Assembly: GCF_964355755.1 (NCBI RefSeq)
Contig: NC_092678.1
Coordinates: 17,394,922-17,458,921 of the forward strand
Direction: 5' to 3'
Source of the DNA: Antedon mediterranea
Taxonomy: Eukaryota > Echinodermata > Crinoidea > Comatulida > Antedonidae
DNA length: 64,000 bases
Positions 31,505-43,402 of the stretch are shown here, piece after piece. The notes beneath the pieces are model-generated. The model saw only the letters and a list, made by a program, of their open reading frames with translations, was not told where the DNA came from and searched no databases. The position numbers were made by a program, and so were the translations under genes. The stretch's first letter is position 1; each line of letters begins with the position of its first letter.

Positions 31505-32262
31505 AAAGATAACGAAGCGAAGTGTCATACTCTTTTATCACACTAGTGAAATATGTGAATTTGTACAGGCTTTGCTATCAGTGATTCGTTGAAAATCGAT
31601 ATTTTAGGGTGTTCCCTAAAATAGAAAATAAGAGATACGTTTTAAACCGCTATTCTAGGTTAGGAGAAGACTAACTAGAATAGAAACCGATACATTCTAA
31701 GAATTCCTAAGTTAAACTACTAAGAAAACAAAGATAATAAAGCTAAGTGTCGTACTCTGTTATCACGCTAGTGAAATACGTGAATTAGTACAGACTTTGC
31801 TATCAGTGATTCATTGAAAATCGATATTTTAGGTTGTTCCCTAAATAGAAAGAAAGAGATACGTCTCAATCCGTTATTCTAGGCTAGAAAAAGATTAGAA
31901 TAGAAACCGATACGTTTCTAAAACTCCTGAGTGGAACTACTAAGAAAACAAATACAACAAAGCGTCAAACTCTGTTATCACGCTAGTGAAACACGGGAAT
32001 TAGTATAGGCTTTGCTATCAGTGATTCGTTGAAAATCGATATTCTAGGATGTTCCCTGAAATATAAAATAAAATATACGTTTCAAGCCGTTATTCTAGGC
32101 TAGAAGACGACTAACTAGAATAGAAACCGATACGTTCTTAGAATTTCTAAGTGGAAATACTAAGAAAACAAAGATAACAAAGCTAAGTTTCGTACTCTGT
32201 TATCACGCTAGTGAAATACGTGAATTAGTACAGGCTTTGCGATCAAGGATTTGTGGTTTCGT
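31505..32262. repeat. Tandem repeat, about 220 bp unit, 3.4 copies
   Basis: Unit landmarks are 'gctaagtgtcgtactctg', 'ttatcacgctagtgaaat', 'gattcgttgaaaatcgat' and 'gaatagaaaccgatacg'. Starts at about 31511, 31738, 31958 and 32178 give spacings of 220-227 bp. It is non-coding and moderately diverged. Confidence 0.9.
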
Positions 32263-32759
32263 GAATATGCTGGATCAACTTCAGTATTGAATTATCTTAT
32301 GGCGGGATCTGTCCACTTATTTGTATAAAGTTATTTATAAGGAAAGTTGGCTCTGTTTTTTTTATAAAGAGAGCCAGTTGAAATATAATGCCCTATCATT
32401 GGGGGGAGGGGTGGTGGTGTGGTATTTTTTAGAATTGGTTCAACCATTGGTATGTGATTATTTTGTGAGAAAACATCGCTGAATCATTTATATTTAGTTA
32501 TAATAAGGCAAATTGCGTATTATAGATTACATTATGAATCAAACATTTACACTCTACTGATTGGTTGAAAGTTTCACATGATTAAATATATTTGAGATTA
32601 TTGTTTAACAAATAGTAAATACTATTATATAAATGAAGTCATATGACTACTAATGCACATTCAGCTTTTTTTTGTAATTGAAAACCAACCAGTAGAGTGC
32701 GCCATTTGTTTTGCTTAGCTGCAAAAATCCGAGCACCACATTCTTTACACAGCAAAATT

Positions 32760-34200
32760 CTGATTCTTGTTTTAAGAAAAAAAAAACTTGTTTCAAGCAA
32801 AATATTTCTTGAAACAAGTAAATTTTGACTTGTCCGTATTTCAATACTTTTTGGCTTACCAAGAATCGTAAAATTCTTAACAAGAATCACACAAATTCTT
32901 ATCAAGAAAATTATTCTTACCAAGAAATAATACTTTAAGAACAATATTCTTACCAAGAATTTAATTGCTTTTTTCATTCTTGTTTTAAGCAGTATCTGCC
33001 TTAAAATAAGTAACAATTTATCGATTTTTTAAAATAGAATTCTTGTTTCAAGCAATATTTTTCTTAAAATAAGTAAGAATATTCCGATTTATATTTTTAG
33101 TTTTCTTGTTTCAAGCAATATATTTCTTAAAATAAGTAAGAATATTCCGATTTGTATTTTATAGAATTCTTGTTTCAAGCAATATATTTCTTAAAATAAG
33201 TAAGAATATTCCGATTTGTATTTTTTTGAATTCTTGTTTCAAGCAAGATATTTCTTAAAATAAGTAAGAATATTCCGATTTGTATTTTATAGAATTCTTG
33301 TTTCAAGCAATATATTTCTTAAAATAAGTAAGAATATTCCGATTTGTATTTTTTTTAATTCTTGTTTCAAGCAAGATATTTCTTAAAATAAGTAAGAATA
33401 TTCCGATTTGTATTTTTTGAATTCTTGTTTCAAGCAATATTTTTCTTAAAATAAGTAAGAATATTCCGATTTGTATTTTTTGAATTCTTGTTTCAAGCAA
33501 TTTTTTTCTTAAAATAAGTAAGAATATTCCGATTTGTATTTTTTGAATTCTTGTTTCAAGCAAAATATTTCTTAAAATAAGTAAGAATATTCCGATTTTT
33601 ATTTGTAGAATTCTTGTTTCAAGCAATATTTTTCTTAAAATAAGTAAGAATATTCCGATTTGTATTTTTTAGAATTCTTGTTTTAAGCAATATTTTTCTT
33701 AAAATAAGTAAGAATATTCCGATTTTTAATTTTAATATTCTTGTTTCAAGCAATATATTTCTTAAAATAAGTAAGAATATTCCGATTTGTATTTTTTGAA
33801 TTCTTGTTTCAAGCAATATTTTTCTTAAAATAAGTAAGAATATTCCGATTTGTATTTTTTGAATTCTTGTTTCAAGCAATATTTTTCTTAAAATAAGTAA
33901 GAATATTCCGATTTGTATTTTTTGAATTCTTGTTTCAAGCAATATATTTCTTAAAATAAGTAAGAATATTCCGATTTTTATTTGTAGAATTCTTGTTTCA
34001 AGCAATATTTTTCTTAAAATAAGTAAGAATATTCCGGTTTGTATTTTTTAGAATTCTTGTTTTAAGCAATATTTTTCTTAAAATAAGTAAGAATATTCCG
34101 ATTTATATTTTTAGTTTTCTTGTTTCAAGCAATATATTTCTTAAAATAAGTAAGAATATTCCGATTTTTATTTGTAGAATTCTTGTTTCAAGCAAAACTT
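32760..34200. repeat. Minisatellite E, left arm, about 60 bp unit
   Basis: About 20 copies of 'gaattcttgtttcaagca' + 'atatttcttaaaataagt' + 'aagaatattccgatttgt'. Frames open on the minus strand (33303-34005) are repeat translation only. Confidence 0.95.
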
Positions 34201-34430
34201 TTTTTAAAATAAGTAAACAAGAAGTCTATCAAATAAAAACCAGTAAATGTTTACTTATTTTAAGAAAAGTATTGCTTGAAACAAGAATTCTATCAAATTA
34301 AAATTCGTAAATTCTTACTTATATTGGGAAAAAAATTGCTTGAAACAAGAATTCTAAATCACTAAAAATTTATTTTAAGAACGATAAATGAATACTCATT
34401 TTAAGTAATATTTTACTTAAACAAATAAAT
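34200..34430. repeat. Inverted copies of minisatellite E
   Basis: The unit appears in the opposite orientation ('ttgcttgaaacaagaatt') right after the direct array. The left arm can therefore fold back on itself. Confidence 0.85.
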
Positions 34431-35955
34431 TCAAGAATGTTATAAAACATAATATTAACAATACTGCTATTTTCATTAAGAACTACAATTTACATGACAT
34501 TAGGTACAATAATATATACAACTTCTTTAAAACAAACTTGTTTTTATTAATAATAAAATGCCATCAAAAGAAAACTTAAAAACATTAAAATGGTAAAATA
34601 CAAATTTCGTAAAATTCTTCTCCCGCACCTGGGCTTTAAACTATTAGGTGTCTTTAAATTTATTAATGTATACTAATGATGATTCAACAGCCTTTGTCAA
34701 GTGTACAGGTGTGTTTTCATCACAAATCACTAACTGTTAAAGGATAGTGAGGCCTACTTCTTTTCATTTTGGATAATCGAAATCCAGAAGGTAAAAAGTG
34801 GAGAGGAGAGTAACTAGAGCCTCATCTAATTTTGCTTTCTTTGTAGTTAGAATTGTTTGCTAAACTTTAATGTAGGCCATTTCTGTGTCCAAAAGCAATA
34901 CCGGCATATTACCTGATCGGCGTGAAGACCAGGATTCTGGATCTTTATTCATGTTCCTAAAAATGAAAAGAGATTAATATAGTTTTAGTTATTACTGTAT
35001 TTAAAATATGTGTAACATCATCAACTAATTGGGTACGGTGTGGTTTTAGAGTCCTATATCTGGGGCGGTAAACACAAAAACATGACGCAATATTAGAACG
35101 GTGGTAAGAATAATTTTACATTATAAGACATAAGGGTGGGTGGAATATGCATTTGAACTTTTTAATCACAAACTTTGCCCTGTTTATACCGATCCCAAAG
35201 ACAGGCCTGGCTGTATCTATTATTTTTAGTTAAATTATTAGGGTCTAAATTTATTTTTAATATTACTATTTAGGCAAAACGGTGCTCAATCCTGATTGAT
35301 GTTTTTATTCTGTATCAATGTTTATAATAACAATCATACAATTAAATGTAAATTTTGTTTAATTGTTTGATTTTAATAAATTATTGTAAACATAGTATAT
35401 ACCTCGAATTTTAAGCTAAGATAAATTTGATTTTAAAAAAACACTTTAAGATAATAATGTTACTTGTATTTTAAATTTTAAAAAACACTAAATACCTTCA
35501 AGGTCGGCAGACTTTTTTTGATGAGTTTTTCCCAACAAATATGTTTGACAGATTTGACAACATATGGGTTATCTTTGAACCTAACCAAAAATAACAAATT
35601 GAAAACATTATATTATATAAATTTATTTAAATGAGTGGAATAATGTATGGACATAAACTTGATATACTGTAGCTCAAATTTTTAATAATGTAGCCTACAG
35701 TTTTGTAGGTGGTCAATGTAAAAGGAAGGGGAAAGGGTGGGCTGGCCAGGAGATCATTAATATGTCAAAAATTAATATTCATAAGTCATTTATTTAATTT
35801 TAGTTGTCAAAGGGAGGAGTGCATGACACTAGCTTGAGTCGAACCAAGCTGTTAAAAATACGTACACAATATGTACACGTATTTTCCTCACTACCATTGG
35901 TCCATTATAAAAATATTTATGAATAGATAAAAGTACAAAAACATACACTGTACTT
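34431..35955. other. Interior of 32.7-39.6 kb element, no gene seen
   Basis: AT-rich with no ORF above background. Isolated 'gtaggcctac' words occur. Confidence 0.4.
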
Positions 35956-35957
35956 AC

Positions 35958-36115
35958 CAGATGGAGGACTGGTGTTTCTCTTTAAAATACCAAAATAAAC
36001 TATATTATTCTCTTCTTTGGAAAAATTTGCTAAGCACTTTTTTAAAAAGCTTTCTTTTGTATTTCATTCCTCTTTGCCTAGTAATAATTAGTATCCTTCG
36101 AACTTCTTCAATTAC
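35958..36115 (-). other. Candidate exon with good splice sites, one stop
   Basis: Minus strand 158 nt between '...ttgttag' and 'ggtaagta'. It reads 'VIEEVRRILIITRQRGMK' then 'YKRKLFKKVLSKFFQRRE' before a TAA. This could be a terminal exon of a basic protein or a chance structure. Confidence 0.25.
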
Positions 36116-36649
36116 CTAACAAATAATTTAAGATAAAAAAAGAAATTTAATATAACAATTTTAGTTATGCAGTACGTATGTTTTTTGTTTGTTTTTTTAG
36201 TATGTTTTTTTTAAAAATTTAGAGTTAAAAACATTAAGTTTCAATATCGATGTGATCACTTCGGGGATTACTTAGTGTGTACAATTAATTAAATATAAAG
36301 AAGTGTTTTTAAATGTCATTATATTTCTCATTGGAATATGTGTATATAATATAATCCTTCGTAGATATTTCATGGCTACATTGCAAAATATTACTGTTAC
36401 ATTATAATTGTATTATCTATTATTAGGCCTTCCTTATACCTAGCTGAAATAGGTCCGACAATATTTGTCCCCTCTGTCAATGTCTGAACTAAAATGCTAA
36501 GCTAAACCTATACACCTGTCCGTCAGTACAGGCATAGTAGGCTAGCCTAGACCTACTAGTTCCAGGCCTACAGTATTACTAAATAGGAAGGAGCCTAGGC
36601 TAGGCCTAGACTGCTGGTAGATTAAAATATAATTATTAGGCCTACGAAC

Positions 36650-36715
36650 CTGTTAAAATGTTGGCCACTTCTTCATCTATTTCTCGGATCTTCAACAAAG
36701 CGTCTTCCTTCGACA
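36650..36715 (-). other. Candidate first exon
   Basis: ATG at 36715 (minus), reading 'MSKEDALLKIREIDEEV' and 'ANILT' up to a possible donor 'cag|gttcgt'. The peptide is acidic and helical. Its phase does not join the candidate exon at 35958-36115, so a real gene is doubtful. Confidence 0.25.
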
Positions 36716-36975
36716 TTATATTAGACTAATCTTACTAGGCCTATTGAAGCATTTAATATATAAATTGCGATGAAAGGTGTCTTTTACAGTACTTACAAAC
36801 TCTAGATTTTGAATGATTACTTTAAAAAACCGTTGGCCATGATCCCGCCGGGAGCTAGGTCATCGACCACACACAGTGTTGTTTTTCAACTATTATCGCT
36901 GGCCTTTTACCCAGAATGTATAAGGTCATTATACTGCTTAACGTTAAAGCATGGAGGTATAAACCTCCATGGTGG

Positions 36976-37242
36976 TTAAAGCAAATCTATAAAACGTCTG
37001 GACCAACAGTAATACGACAGACAATAATAATGACACATGTTTGTTGCAGTCCGAAAAAAAGCGATAAGTTGGTGCCAGTAAACTGAAGTAGGTACAGTAT
37101 TTGCTACCCTATTTGCTAAGGCATTATAATTCAATTCATGGAAATACTCCGAATTTTCGAGTAACATGTGGAATTGGTGGTTCGCTGCCCGGCAAGCTTT
37201 GGAATTTACAATTCGTTTTACAAGAATGTCATAAGACGCCAT
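36976..37242 (-). CDS. Hypothetical ORF in divergent arrangement
   Basis: ATG with a purine context ('taaaatggcg') at 37242; 88 codons to the stop. The sequence begins 'MASYDILVKRIVNSKACR' and has several aromatic and Cys residues near the C-terminus. No domain is recognised. It faces away from the plus-strand remnant beginning about 37325, so 37243-37324 could hold a divergent promoter of the same mobile element. Confidence 0.3.
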   Translation of the reverse strand: MASYDILVKRIVNSKACRAANHQFHMLLENSEYFHELNYNALANRVANTVPTSVYWHQLIAFFRTATNMCHYYCLSYYCWSRRFIDLL

Positions 37243-37324
37243 TTTAAGGACGAGTATAACAATCGGCAACCTCCTGCAGTTGACGATGGAAACATCAGTA
37301 TATAAGTATGCCTGGAGAAAACGA

Positions 37325-38047
37325 GGATGCCAATTGAGGATGAAGTAGAACTAGGCCTAGACTAGGCGACTGACGAAGTTAATGAAGAAAAAAACTATTA
37401 TAACGGGGATGATTTATCAACTGACGATAGTAGTAGTGATAATTCTAGTATTGTTATACTGTTAATGATTGTTTAATATTAATTATCTTGTTGATGCTCA
37501 GCAAGAAGGCCTACTAACTAGAGGATGAACAAGCAGATAATAGTATAAAAAATGCTGATTTCTTTCTACTAAAATTAAAGGAGAGAAACAAGATTCCACA
37601 GGTAAGCCATTTTGCTTTAAAATTACAACAATTATGCATTTTAAACTATTTTTTATTAGAGAAATACGTCTATTTCCTAGGCCTTGCTGGTACTGTTATT
37701 ATACAGGACTATTAGCTATAGTAACTATAGGACTTGGGTACTAGGCCTAGGCCTAGGCATTATACACTCTAAGTTTATGTTGCATTTTTTTGTGACCAAT
37801 TTCATTGTTACAAATAACATTTTTTTTGTTAGGCTGCATAGCTCCCCAACTAAAGCACAACTTAGTTTTTAAACATATTAAAACTTGAATATAAAAAATA
37901 TTAAATCAATATTATTTTCTTTAGGTTGCAGTGCAATCGATTATTCAAAGCACAAACAGTTTGATTACCCAGATTCTTTCATCAGTTGAAACTGAAGTGC
38001 TAACTGCTCTACCGTTGTGTGAATATAAGGATGACAATCTATTTTAA
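37325..38047 (+). pseudogene. Two-exon gene remnant inside 32.7-39.6 kb element
   Basis: The first part, in mixed frames, is acidic ('EEKNYYNGDDLSTDDSSS'). A phase-0 exon then ends at a consensus donor at 37601 ('cag|gtaagc') and reads 'DNSIKNADFFLLKLKERN', 'KIPQ'. After an intron with acceptor 'attttctttag' at 37924, exon 37925-38047 continues in phase 0 with 'VAVQSIIQSTNSLITQIL', 'SSVETEVLTALPLC' to TAA. The FLLKLKE..KIPQ..V..I pattern resembles a segment of uncharacterised transposon-associated proteins of marine invertebrates (from memory, unverified). Stops in the upstream part make it a pseudogene. Confidence 0.45.
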
Positions 38048-39583
38048 GTAAAACATTTCTCAAAATAAGTATTTTTCAGAATATTAAAATAGAATTGACT
38101 TCAATTCAAGCAAAAATAGTCTTGATAGGATATAGTATGATATTGACTTCTTATCTTAAGTAAAACATTTCTCAAAATAAGTATTTTTTAAAATATTGCG
38201 AATCTCAATTTAAGCAAAAATAGTCTTGATAAGATAGTATGATATTGACTTCTTATTTTAAGTAAAACATTTCTCAAAATAAGTATTTTAAAGAATATTG
38301 CGAATCTTGATTCAAGTAAAAATAGTCTTGATAAGATAGTACAGTATGATATTGACTTCTTATTTTAAGTAAAACATTTCTCAAAATCAGAATATTGCGA
38401 ATCTGAATTCAAGCAAAAATAGTCTTGATAGGATAGTATGATATTGACTTCTTATTTTAAGTAAAACATTTTTCAAAATAAGTATTTTTTAAAATATTGC
38501 GAATCTCAATTTAAGCAAAAATAGTCTTGATAAGATAGTATGATATTGACTTCTTATTTTAAGTAAAACATTTCTCGAAATAAGTATTTTTAAGAATATT
38601 GCGAATCTTGATTCAAGTAAAAATAGTCTTGATAAGATAGTATGATATTGACTTCTTATTTTAAGTAAAACATTTCTCAAAATAAGTATTTTTAAAAATA
38701 TTGCGAATCTCAATTTAAGCAAAAATAGTCTTGATAAGATAGTATGATATTGACTTCTTATTTTAAGTAAAACATTTCTCAAAATAAGTATTTTTAAGAA
38801 TATTGCGAAACCTAATTTAAGAAACTTTGTCTTACCTAGAAAAATATTTATTGTTTTAAGTAATTTTTAGAATTCATCAATCTTGATTTAAGAAAAATTA
38901 TTCTTGATAGGGATAAATATAATATTGATTTCTTATTTTAAGTAAAATACTTTTCAAATTAAGTATTTTCAAATCTTGTTTTAAGCAAAACTATTCTTAA
39001 TAAGAAGAGAATGATATTGACTTCTTATTTTAAGTAAAATATTTCTTGTAATAAGCATTTTCAAGAATATTGCGAATCTTGATTCAAGTAAAAATAATCT
39101 TGATAAGGGTAGTGTGAAATTGACTTCTTATTTTAAGTAAAATATTTCTCAAAACAAGTATTTTCAAGACTATTGCGAAACCTAATTTAAGAAACTTTGT
39201 CTTACCTAGAAAAATATTGATTGTTTTAAGTAATTTTTATAATTCATCAATCTTGATTTAAGAAAAATTATTCTTGATAGGGATAAATATAATATAGATT
39301 TCTTATTTTAAGTAAAATACTTTTCAAATTAAGTATTTTCAAATCTTGTTTTAAGCAAAACTATTCTTAATAAGAAGAGAATGATATTGACTTCTTATTT
39401 TAAGTAAAATATTTCTTGTAATAAGCATTTTCAAGAATATTGCAAAACTTAATTTAAGAAAATGTGTCTTTTCTAGAAAATTATTTCTTGTTTTAAGTAA
39501 TTTTAAATCTTGACAAGAAAAAAAATACTTATTTTAAGAATTTTTTCTTAAAACAAGATTTTTTTTTCTTGCTTAGAATTTCA
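38040..39583. repeat. Minisatellite F, right arm, about 108 bp unit
   Basis: About 13 units with 'tatgatattgacttctta', 'ttttaagtaaaacatttc', 'tcaaaataagtattttt' and 'aagcaaaaatagtcttga'. A nested duplication of about 240 bp occurs ('aacctaatttaagaaact' at 38808 and 39178). The unit's complement shares words with minisatellite E. Confidence 0.9.
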
Positions 39584-39598
39584 AATTTTGCTGTGTAA

Positions 39599-40193
39599 CT
39601 AGAGCCTTATTTTGACATTCGATTCAAGGTTGAAGTGACGAATAAATTGAATACAAATTTACTTTAGAACAGTAGGTGTGTTTAAATGTGTGATTCATAA
39701 TATAAAAACAAATATACATTGGTTGCCTACTTATTTATATTGTAGATGTATGTATCAAGATTTACTTGTCAGTATGTTTATCTTGGGTCATAGTTTGTGG
39801 AACCAAAGTACACTCAACTGCTCTACATGTTACAATAGATATATATATATATATTTGTATTTTACATATTTGATTTTGTTTATTATGTAACACAGGTTAC
39901 TTTCCTTCTATTATCTCAAGTCTTATTTTTGTATTTACCTTTATGTTAATTTAATGTTTTTTTTTTGTATATTTGTAAATTTGATTGGCTATAAATAAAT
40001 AAGAATAACAAAGTTATATTTTTGTAAATAAAAGTGAAAAAATGAATACATTTTGATTATGTTTTATCACGGTTTTGTATGAAATATCATTATATAACTA
40101 AAACACAATAAATTGTATGCAATAATGGAAGCTAAGAAATTAATTGATAGTTTTACAGTTATAAAAAATTAATTATTAAATATTAATAAAATA
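39599..40193. other. AT-rich spacer
   Basis: No gene seen. A chance ORF (39678-39890) runs through low-complexity sequence. Confidence 0.4.
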
Positions 40194-40330
40194 CAGTTGA
40201 ACCTCTTGTAAACGGCCACGGCCACTTATTTTTACTACAAATTAGATTTTTTGTATGGTAAATTACCTCCACTAAGCGGACACCCAAAACATTTGTATTG
40301 AATTTTGACAACCAAAATACACTTTTGATA
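40194..40330 (+). mobile_element. pogo/Tigger-like terminal repeat remnant
   Basis: 'cagttgaacctcttgtaa' after TA, then 'cctccactaagcggacac'. The pattern of 'CAGT.GAACCTC' with '..AAGCGGACA' is familiar from pogo/Tigger-type termini (from memory). Only one end is seen. Confidence 0.35.
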
Positions 40331-40429
40331 CTTATTGTGCTTTATTTAGAAGCGGTTTTAAAAACATTTCCGTGAAGAACATTCCTGTGGTTTTTAGAGG
40401 AGATGAGAAAACTACACTGATTATATATA

Positions 40430-42010
40430 CTAGATGGCACGCTCGCTTCGCTCGCGTACCATCTAGGTCGTGCCCACAGATGGTTCTCGAATACACAGTA
40501 TTTCCAGCGAGAAAAAAATGGAGATTTCAAATGTACGTACCGCAGGACTATAATACATTGTCGTTTACAGAAACGAATAAATATACACAATGATTTATGT
40601 AGTCAACCAAAATTAGCACCCTGGGAATTACTTCCGAGAGAGAAACAAAATGAGTCAAATTTTTTTATTTGGACTCATTTAAACAAACCCAATTTGTGTT
40701 TTGTATGTAACATTAAGGGTTGAGGGATGGGGGAAGAAGATAGGTACAAAGAGGAAACATTTTAAAATATATTCTTATCCACTCAGTAACGAAATATTGT
40801 TTTTAATGTTTTATAGGCCTATAAATAATATACCACTAAATACAGTAAAACATTTACGATTTAATACGGTACTTTGTTAAAACTCTCACTGTCATAGTCG
40901 ATTGAAATAGTAAAGTACATGTAACGATACACCACTACGACGTTTATATATTTTTAAATTATTAATTAATACAAACGTTGAGAAGCAACTGTCAGTAATA
41001 ACGTTTATTTATTTGTATATTATATGTTTATAATCTAACAGTAGGGCCTACCCACACTCACAGTAATAAAGTTTATTTGTATATATTTTTATATTACATC
41101 TAACAGTACCAACACTCACAGTAAGAAATTTGCGATTCAAATTGCTATCAAAAGTGGTTAATACCTTAACAGTATTGTACAGCATTGCAATACTATTTAT
41201 GTTTATTCTCCAAGGGGGCCCATAAATCTAAATCTATACCTTTATGGTTAAACCAAATAATTTGGAATGTTTATTTGTATATTATATGTTTATAATCTAA
41301 CAGTAGGGCCTACCCACACTCACAGTAATAAAGTTTATTTGTATATATTTTTATATTACATCTAACAGTACCAACACTCACAGTAAGAAATTTGCGATTC
41401 AAATTGCGATCAAAAGTGGTTTTAACCATTAAAATACCTTAACAGTATTGTACAGCCAGGGAACTCCCTGGTACAGCATTGCAATACTATTTATGTTTAT
41501 TCTCCAAGGGGGCCCATAAATCTAAATCTATACCTGTATGGTTAAACCAAATAATTTGGAATGTTCCATTCATCACAAATCAATACATTTGTAAAAACGT
41601 ATATTAAATGTATCAAAATAGTATTTTTTAAAGAAAATCGGCCTGTCTTCAACATTATGATGCTGTACTCGAACTGTTCAACCGGTTTTCAGCTATTAAA
41701 AACAATTATCGTAGGAGGAGATAGGAAAATGCGAAGCCTCCTCGCATTTTTGTGGCGGGTATTTTTCAAGATGGACATCCATTAGACAGTGTATACCACG
41801 ATCGGAAAACACCCCTATTTGGGGCAAATCGTTGAACCTAAATTCGTTTTAATCGTCAATAACTAATTATCTAACTTAATTTAATTAGTAAACAGGGTTA
41901 CATCAGGTGGTTAAAATCAGTACCGAAAGTACGAACCAACTTTATATACCATCGAGTAAAAATTCTAGAAGTAAGGCGCGATTTACCGAATTTTGCCCTT
42001 ACGTAAATTT
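40430..42010 (+). mobile_element. Hairpin-headed non-coding element H, copy 2
   Basis: It begins with 'ctagatggcacgc' pairing to 'gcgtaccatctag' (one mismatch) at 40430-40466. It then follows the same order of blocks as 16031-17500 to 'cttacgtaaatttatata'. It carries an internal direct duplication of about 260 bp: 41002-41262 against 41264-41545, sharing 'cctacccacactcacagt' and 'ccaagggggcccataaat'. No ORF is conserved with copy 1. Confidence 0.8.
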
Positions 42011-42019
42011 ATATATAGA

Positions 42020-42590
42020 TTACATCGATTGTATAAACTCATTTACAAGATATATTATGGAAATATTGAGGCCACTTGTTATCATTATGAAAACTCACAA
42101 ATAATCACATCTGATAACGTATGACAATATTGACAATGATTGGTTGAGATAATGTATATTTACAGTGTTTTTTTTTTAATTGTCATTAATTCTTCTTTTA
42201 TATCTAATATATTTCATAATTTAATAGATATGCTTGAATTCTCTGCTTATCAACTTTTACATCTATTTATGCGAGTTGACATTTATTTATCAAGCATAGA
42301 AGGATGCAAAATACAAAACAGATAAACAAACATTGGAATTGGGCACAACTAGAAGATACATCATCTTATTGAAGCTACTATTAATATATTTCAAATCATT
42401 GGTGGAGCTGTTGAAAATAACTTTATAAAGTTATAATTATTTGCAATTACTTTGCAATTAATCTAATAATCATTGATGCATTCACTCTCCTGACACTAAG
42501 ACAAACTCTTACATGTACACTCTTAAACCTACGAAAGCCTATTAGGGCCAACAATAAAAATAATATTGCTTTCACAAATTCGAAATAACG
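42020..42590. other. Spacer
   Basis: No gene recognised. An ORF of 61 codons at 42140-42325 is AT-rich and domain-free. Confidence 0.4.
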
Positions 42591-42722
42591 AATTATTAAT
42601 TCGTTTTCTTGAATTATTAATTCGTTATTTCGAATTTATTTAAGTAATTTGAAATTTCGAATTATTAATTTGAATTTTCAAATTAGTAATTCGTTATTTC
42701 GAATTAAATAATTCGACCTCTG
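42575..42722. repeat. AT-rich imperfect palindromic repeat
   Basis: Alternation of 'cgaattattaattcg'-type words ('gaattattaattcgttt', 'ttcgttatttcgaatt') in both orientations. It could extrude as a cruciform. Confidence 0.8.
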
Positions 42723-42792
42723 CCCTTTCTAATGACATCCAAACCATCCCGGATTACATTAGCTCATAGGGTGCTAATGCAATCTGGTCATC

Positions 42793-43136
42793 ATGCGTCC
42801 TGAAAACATTTGGATTAGATTATATTTCAATCGTAGCTTAAATTATCAAGATATTATTGAAATGTTAGCAGAAGATCATGATATTTTGATAAGTAAACGG
42901 ACATTAAAGCGAAGGCTGAAAAAATGTGCCTTAGTCGAAGAAAACGGCATTCTGACGAACTGGAAGCCAATTACAGACGTCAGGGATGCTACATGGGTAC
43001 AGGTGGATGCACATTCGTTGCACACAAAATGGGTTAAACATAGATAAAGAGACGGTCAAATAATTTAAACCTTCTTGACCCAGAGGGTGTCGAAGCAAGG
43101 AGACGACGACTACACGTCACAGAAGAAAAAAATTAG
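42793..43136 (+). pseudogene. Integrase-core transposon ORF, N-terminal part, frameshifted
   Basis: A real ATG opens 84 codons: 'MRPENIWIRLYFNRSLNY', 'QDIIEMLAEDHDILISKR', 'TLKRRLKKCALVEENG'. This is a helix-turn-helix-like segment common to metazoan integrase-core transposon proteins. The frame then breaks. From about 43076 another frame reads 'DPEGVEARRRRRLHVTEE', the linker that in this family directly precedes the 'GPN..WH.DG' start of the catalytic core. That core is absent here; a TAG lies at 43134. The family is recognised from memory. The product would have been a DNA-cutting integrase/transposase, and this copy is inactive. Confidence 0.6.
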
Positions 43137-43402
43137 GTACCCCCAAACAGGGCTCGAAACGAAACGATACAATACCGTATTTCCTTACAGTTATATAATA
43201 TAGCCCTTCGAGAGAGAAACAAGGTTGTGTGTATTCACGAACAAACTTTACCTTGAAGAACTATACCGCTATACCCTATTTGTAATTCCTTGTACCAAAA
43301 CGAAAGTATGCTAATAAGAGCGATGAAAGGGTAAATGGTAGACGAAAAAAGTATACATTTTTTATTTCATAATGTTTAACATTTTTATTTGTATGCATTT
43401 TA

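Larger units (their letters stand above)
32745..39598. mobile_element. Putative 6.85-kb element with minisatellite-built inverted arms
   Basis: The outer ends carry a perfect 15-bp inverted repeat, 'ttacacagcaaaatt' (32745-32759) and its complement (39584-39598). The similarity continues inward ('cttgttttaagaaaaaa' on both arms). Each end is built from a tandem array of related TTAAG/CAAG words: the left arm has a unit of about 60 bp and the right arm about 108 bp, in opposite orientation. The 3.6-kb centre holds gene remnants on both strands. I find no convincing target-site duplication ('attctt' on the left, 'actaga' on the right). The form suggests a DNA transposon with subterminal tandem repeats, but no transposase is identified. 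Confidence 0.5.

Noticed and set aside
33303-34005. Minus-strand ORFs repeating 'LETRIQKIQIGIFLLILR'
   Set aside because: Translation of minisatellite E; same reasoning.
35958-36715. Two-exon minus-strand gene
   Set aside because: Splice signals look acceptable, but joining the exons gives an immediate stop; retained only as low-confidence candidates.
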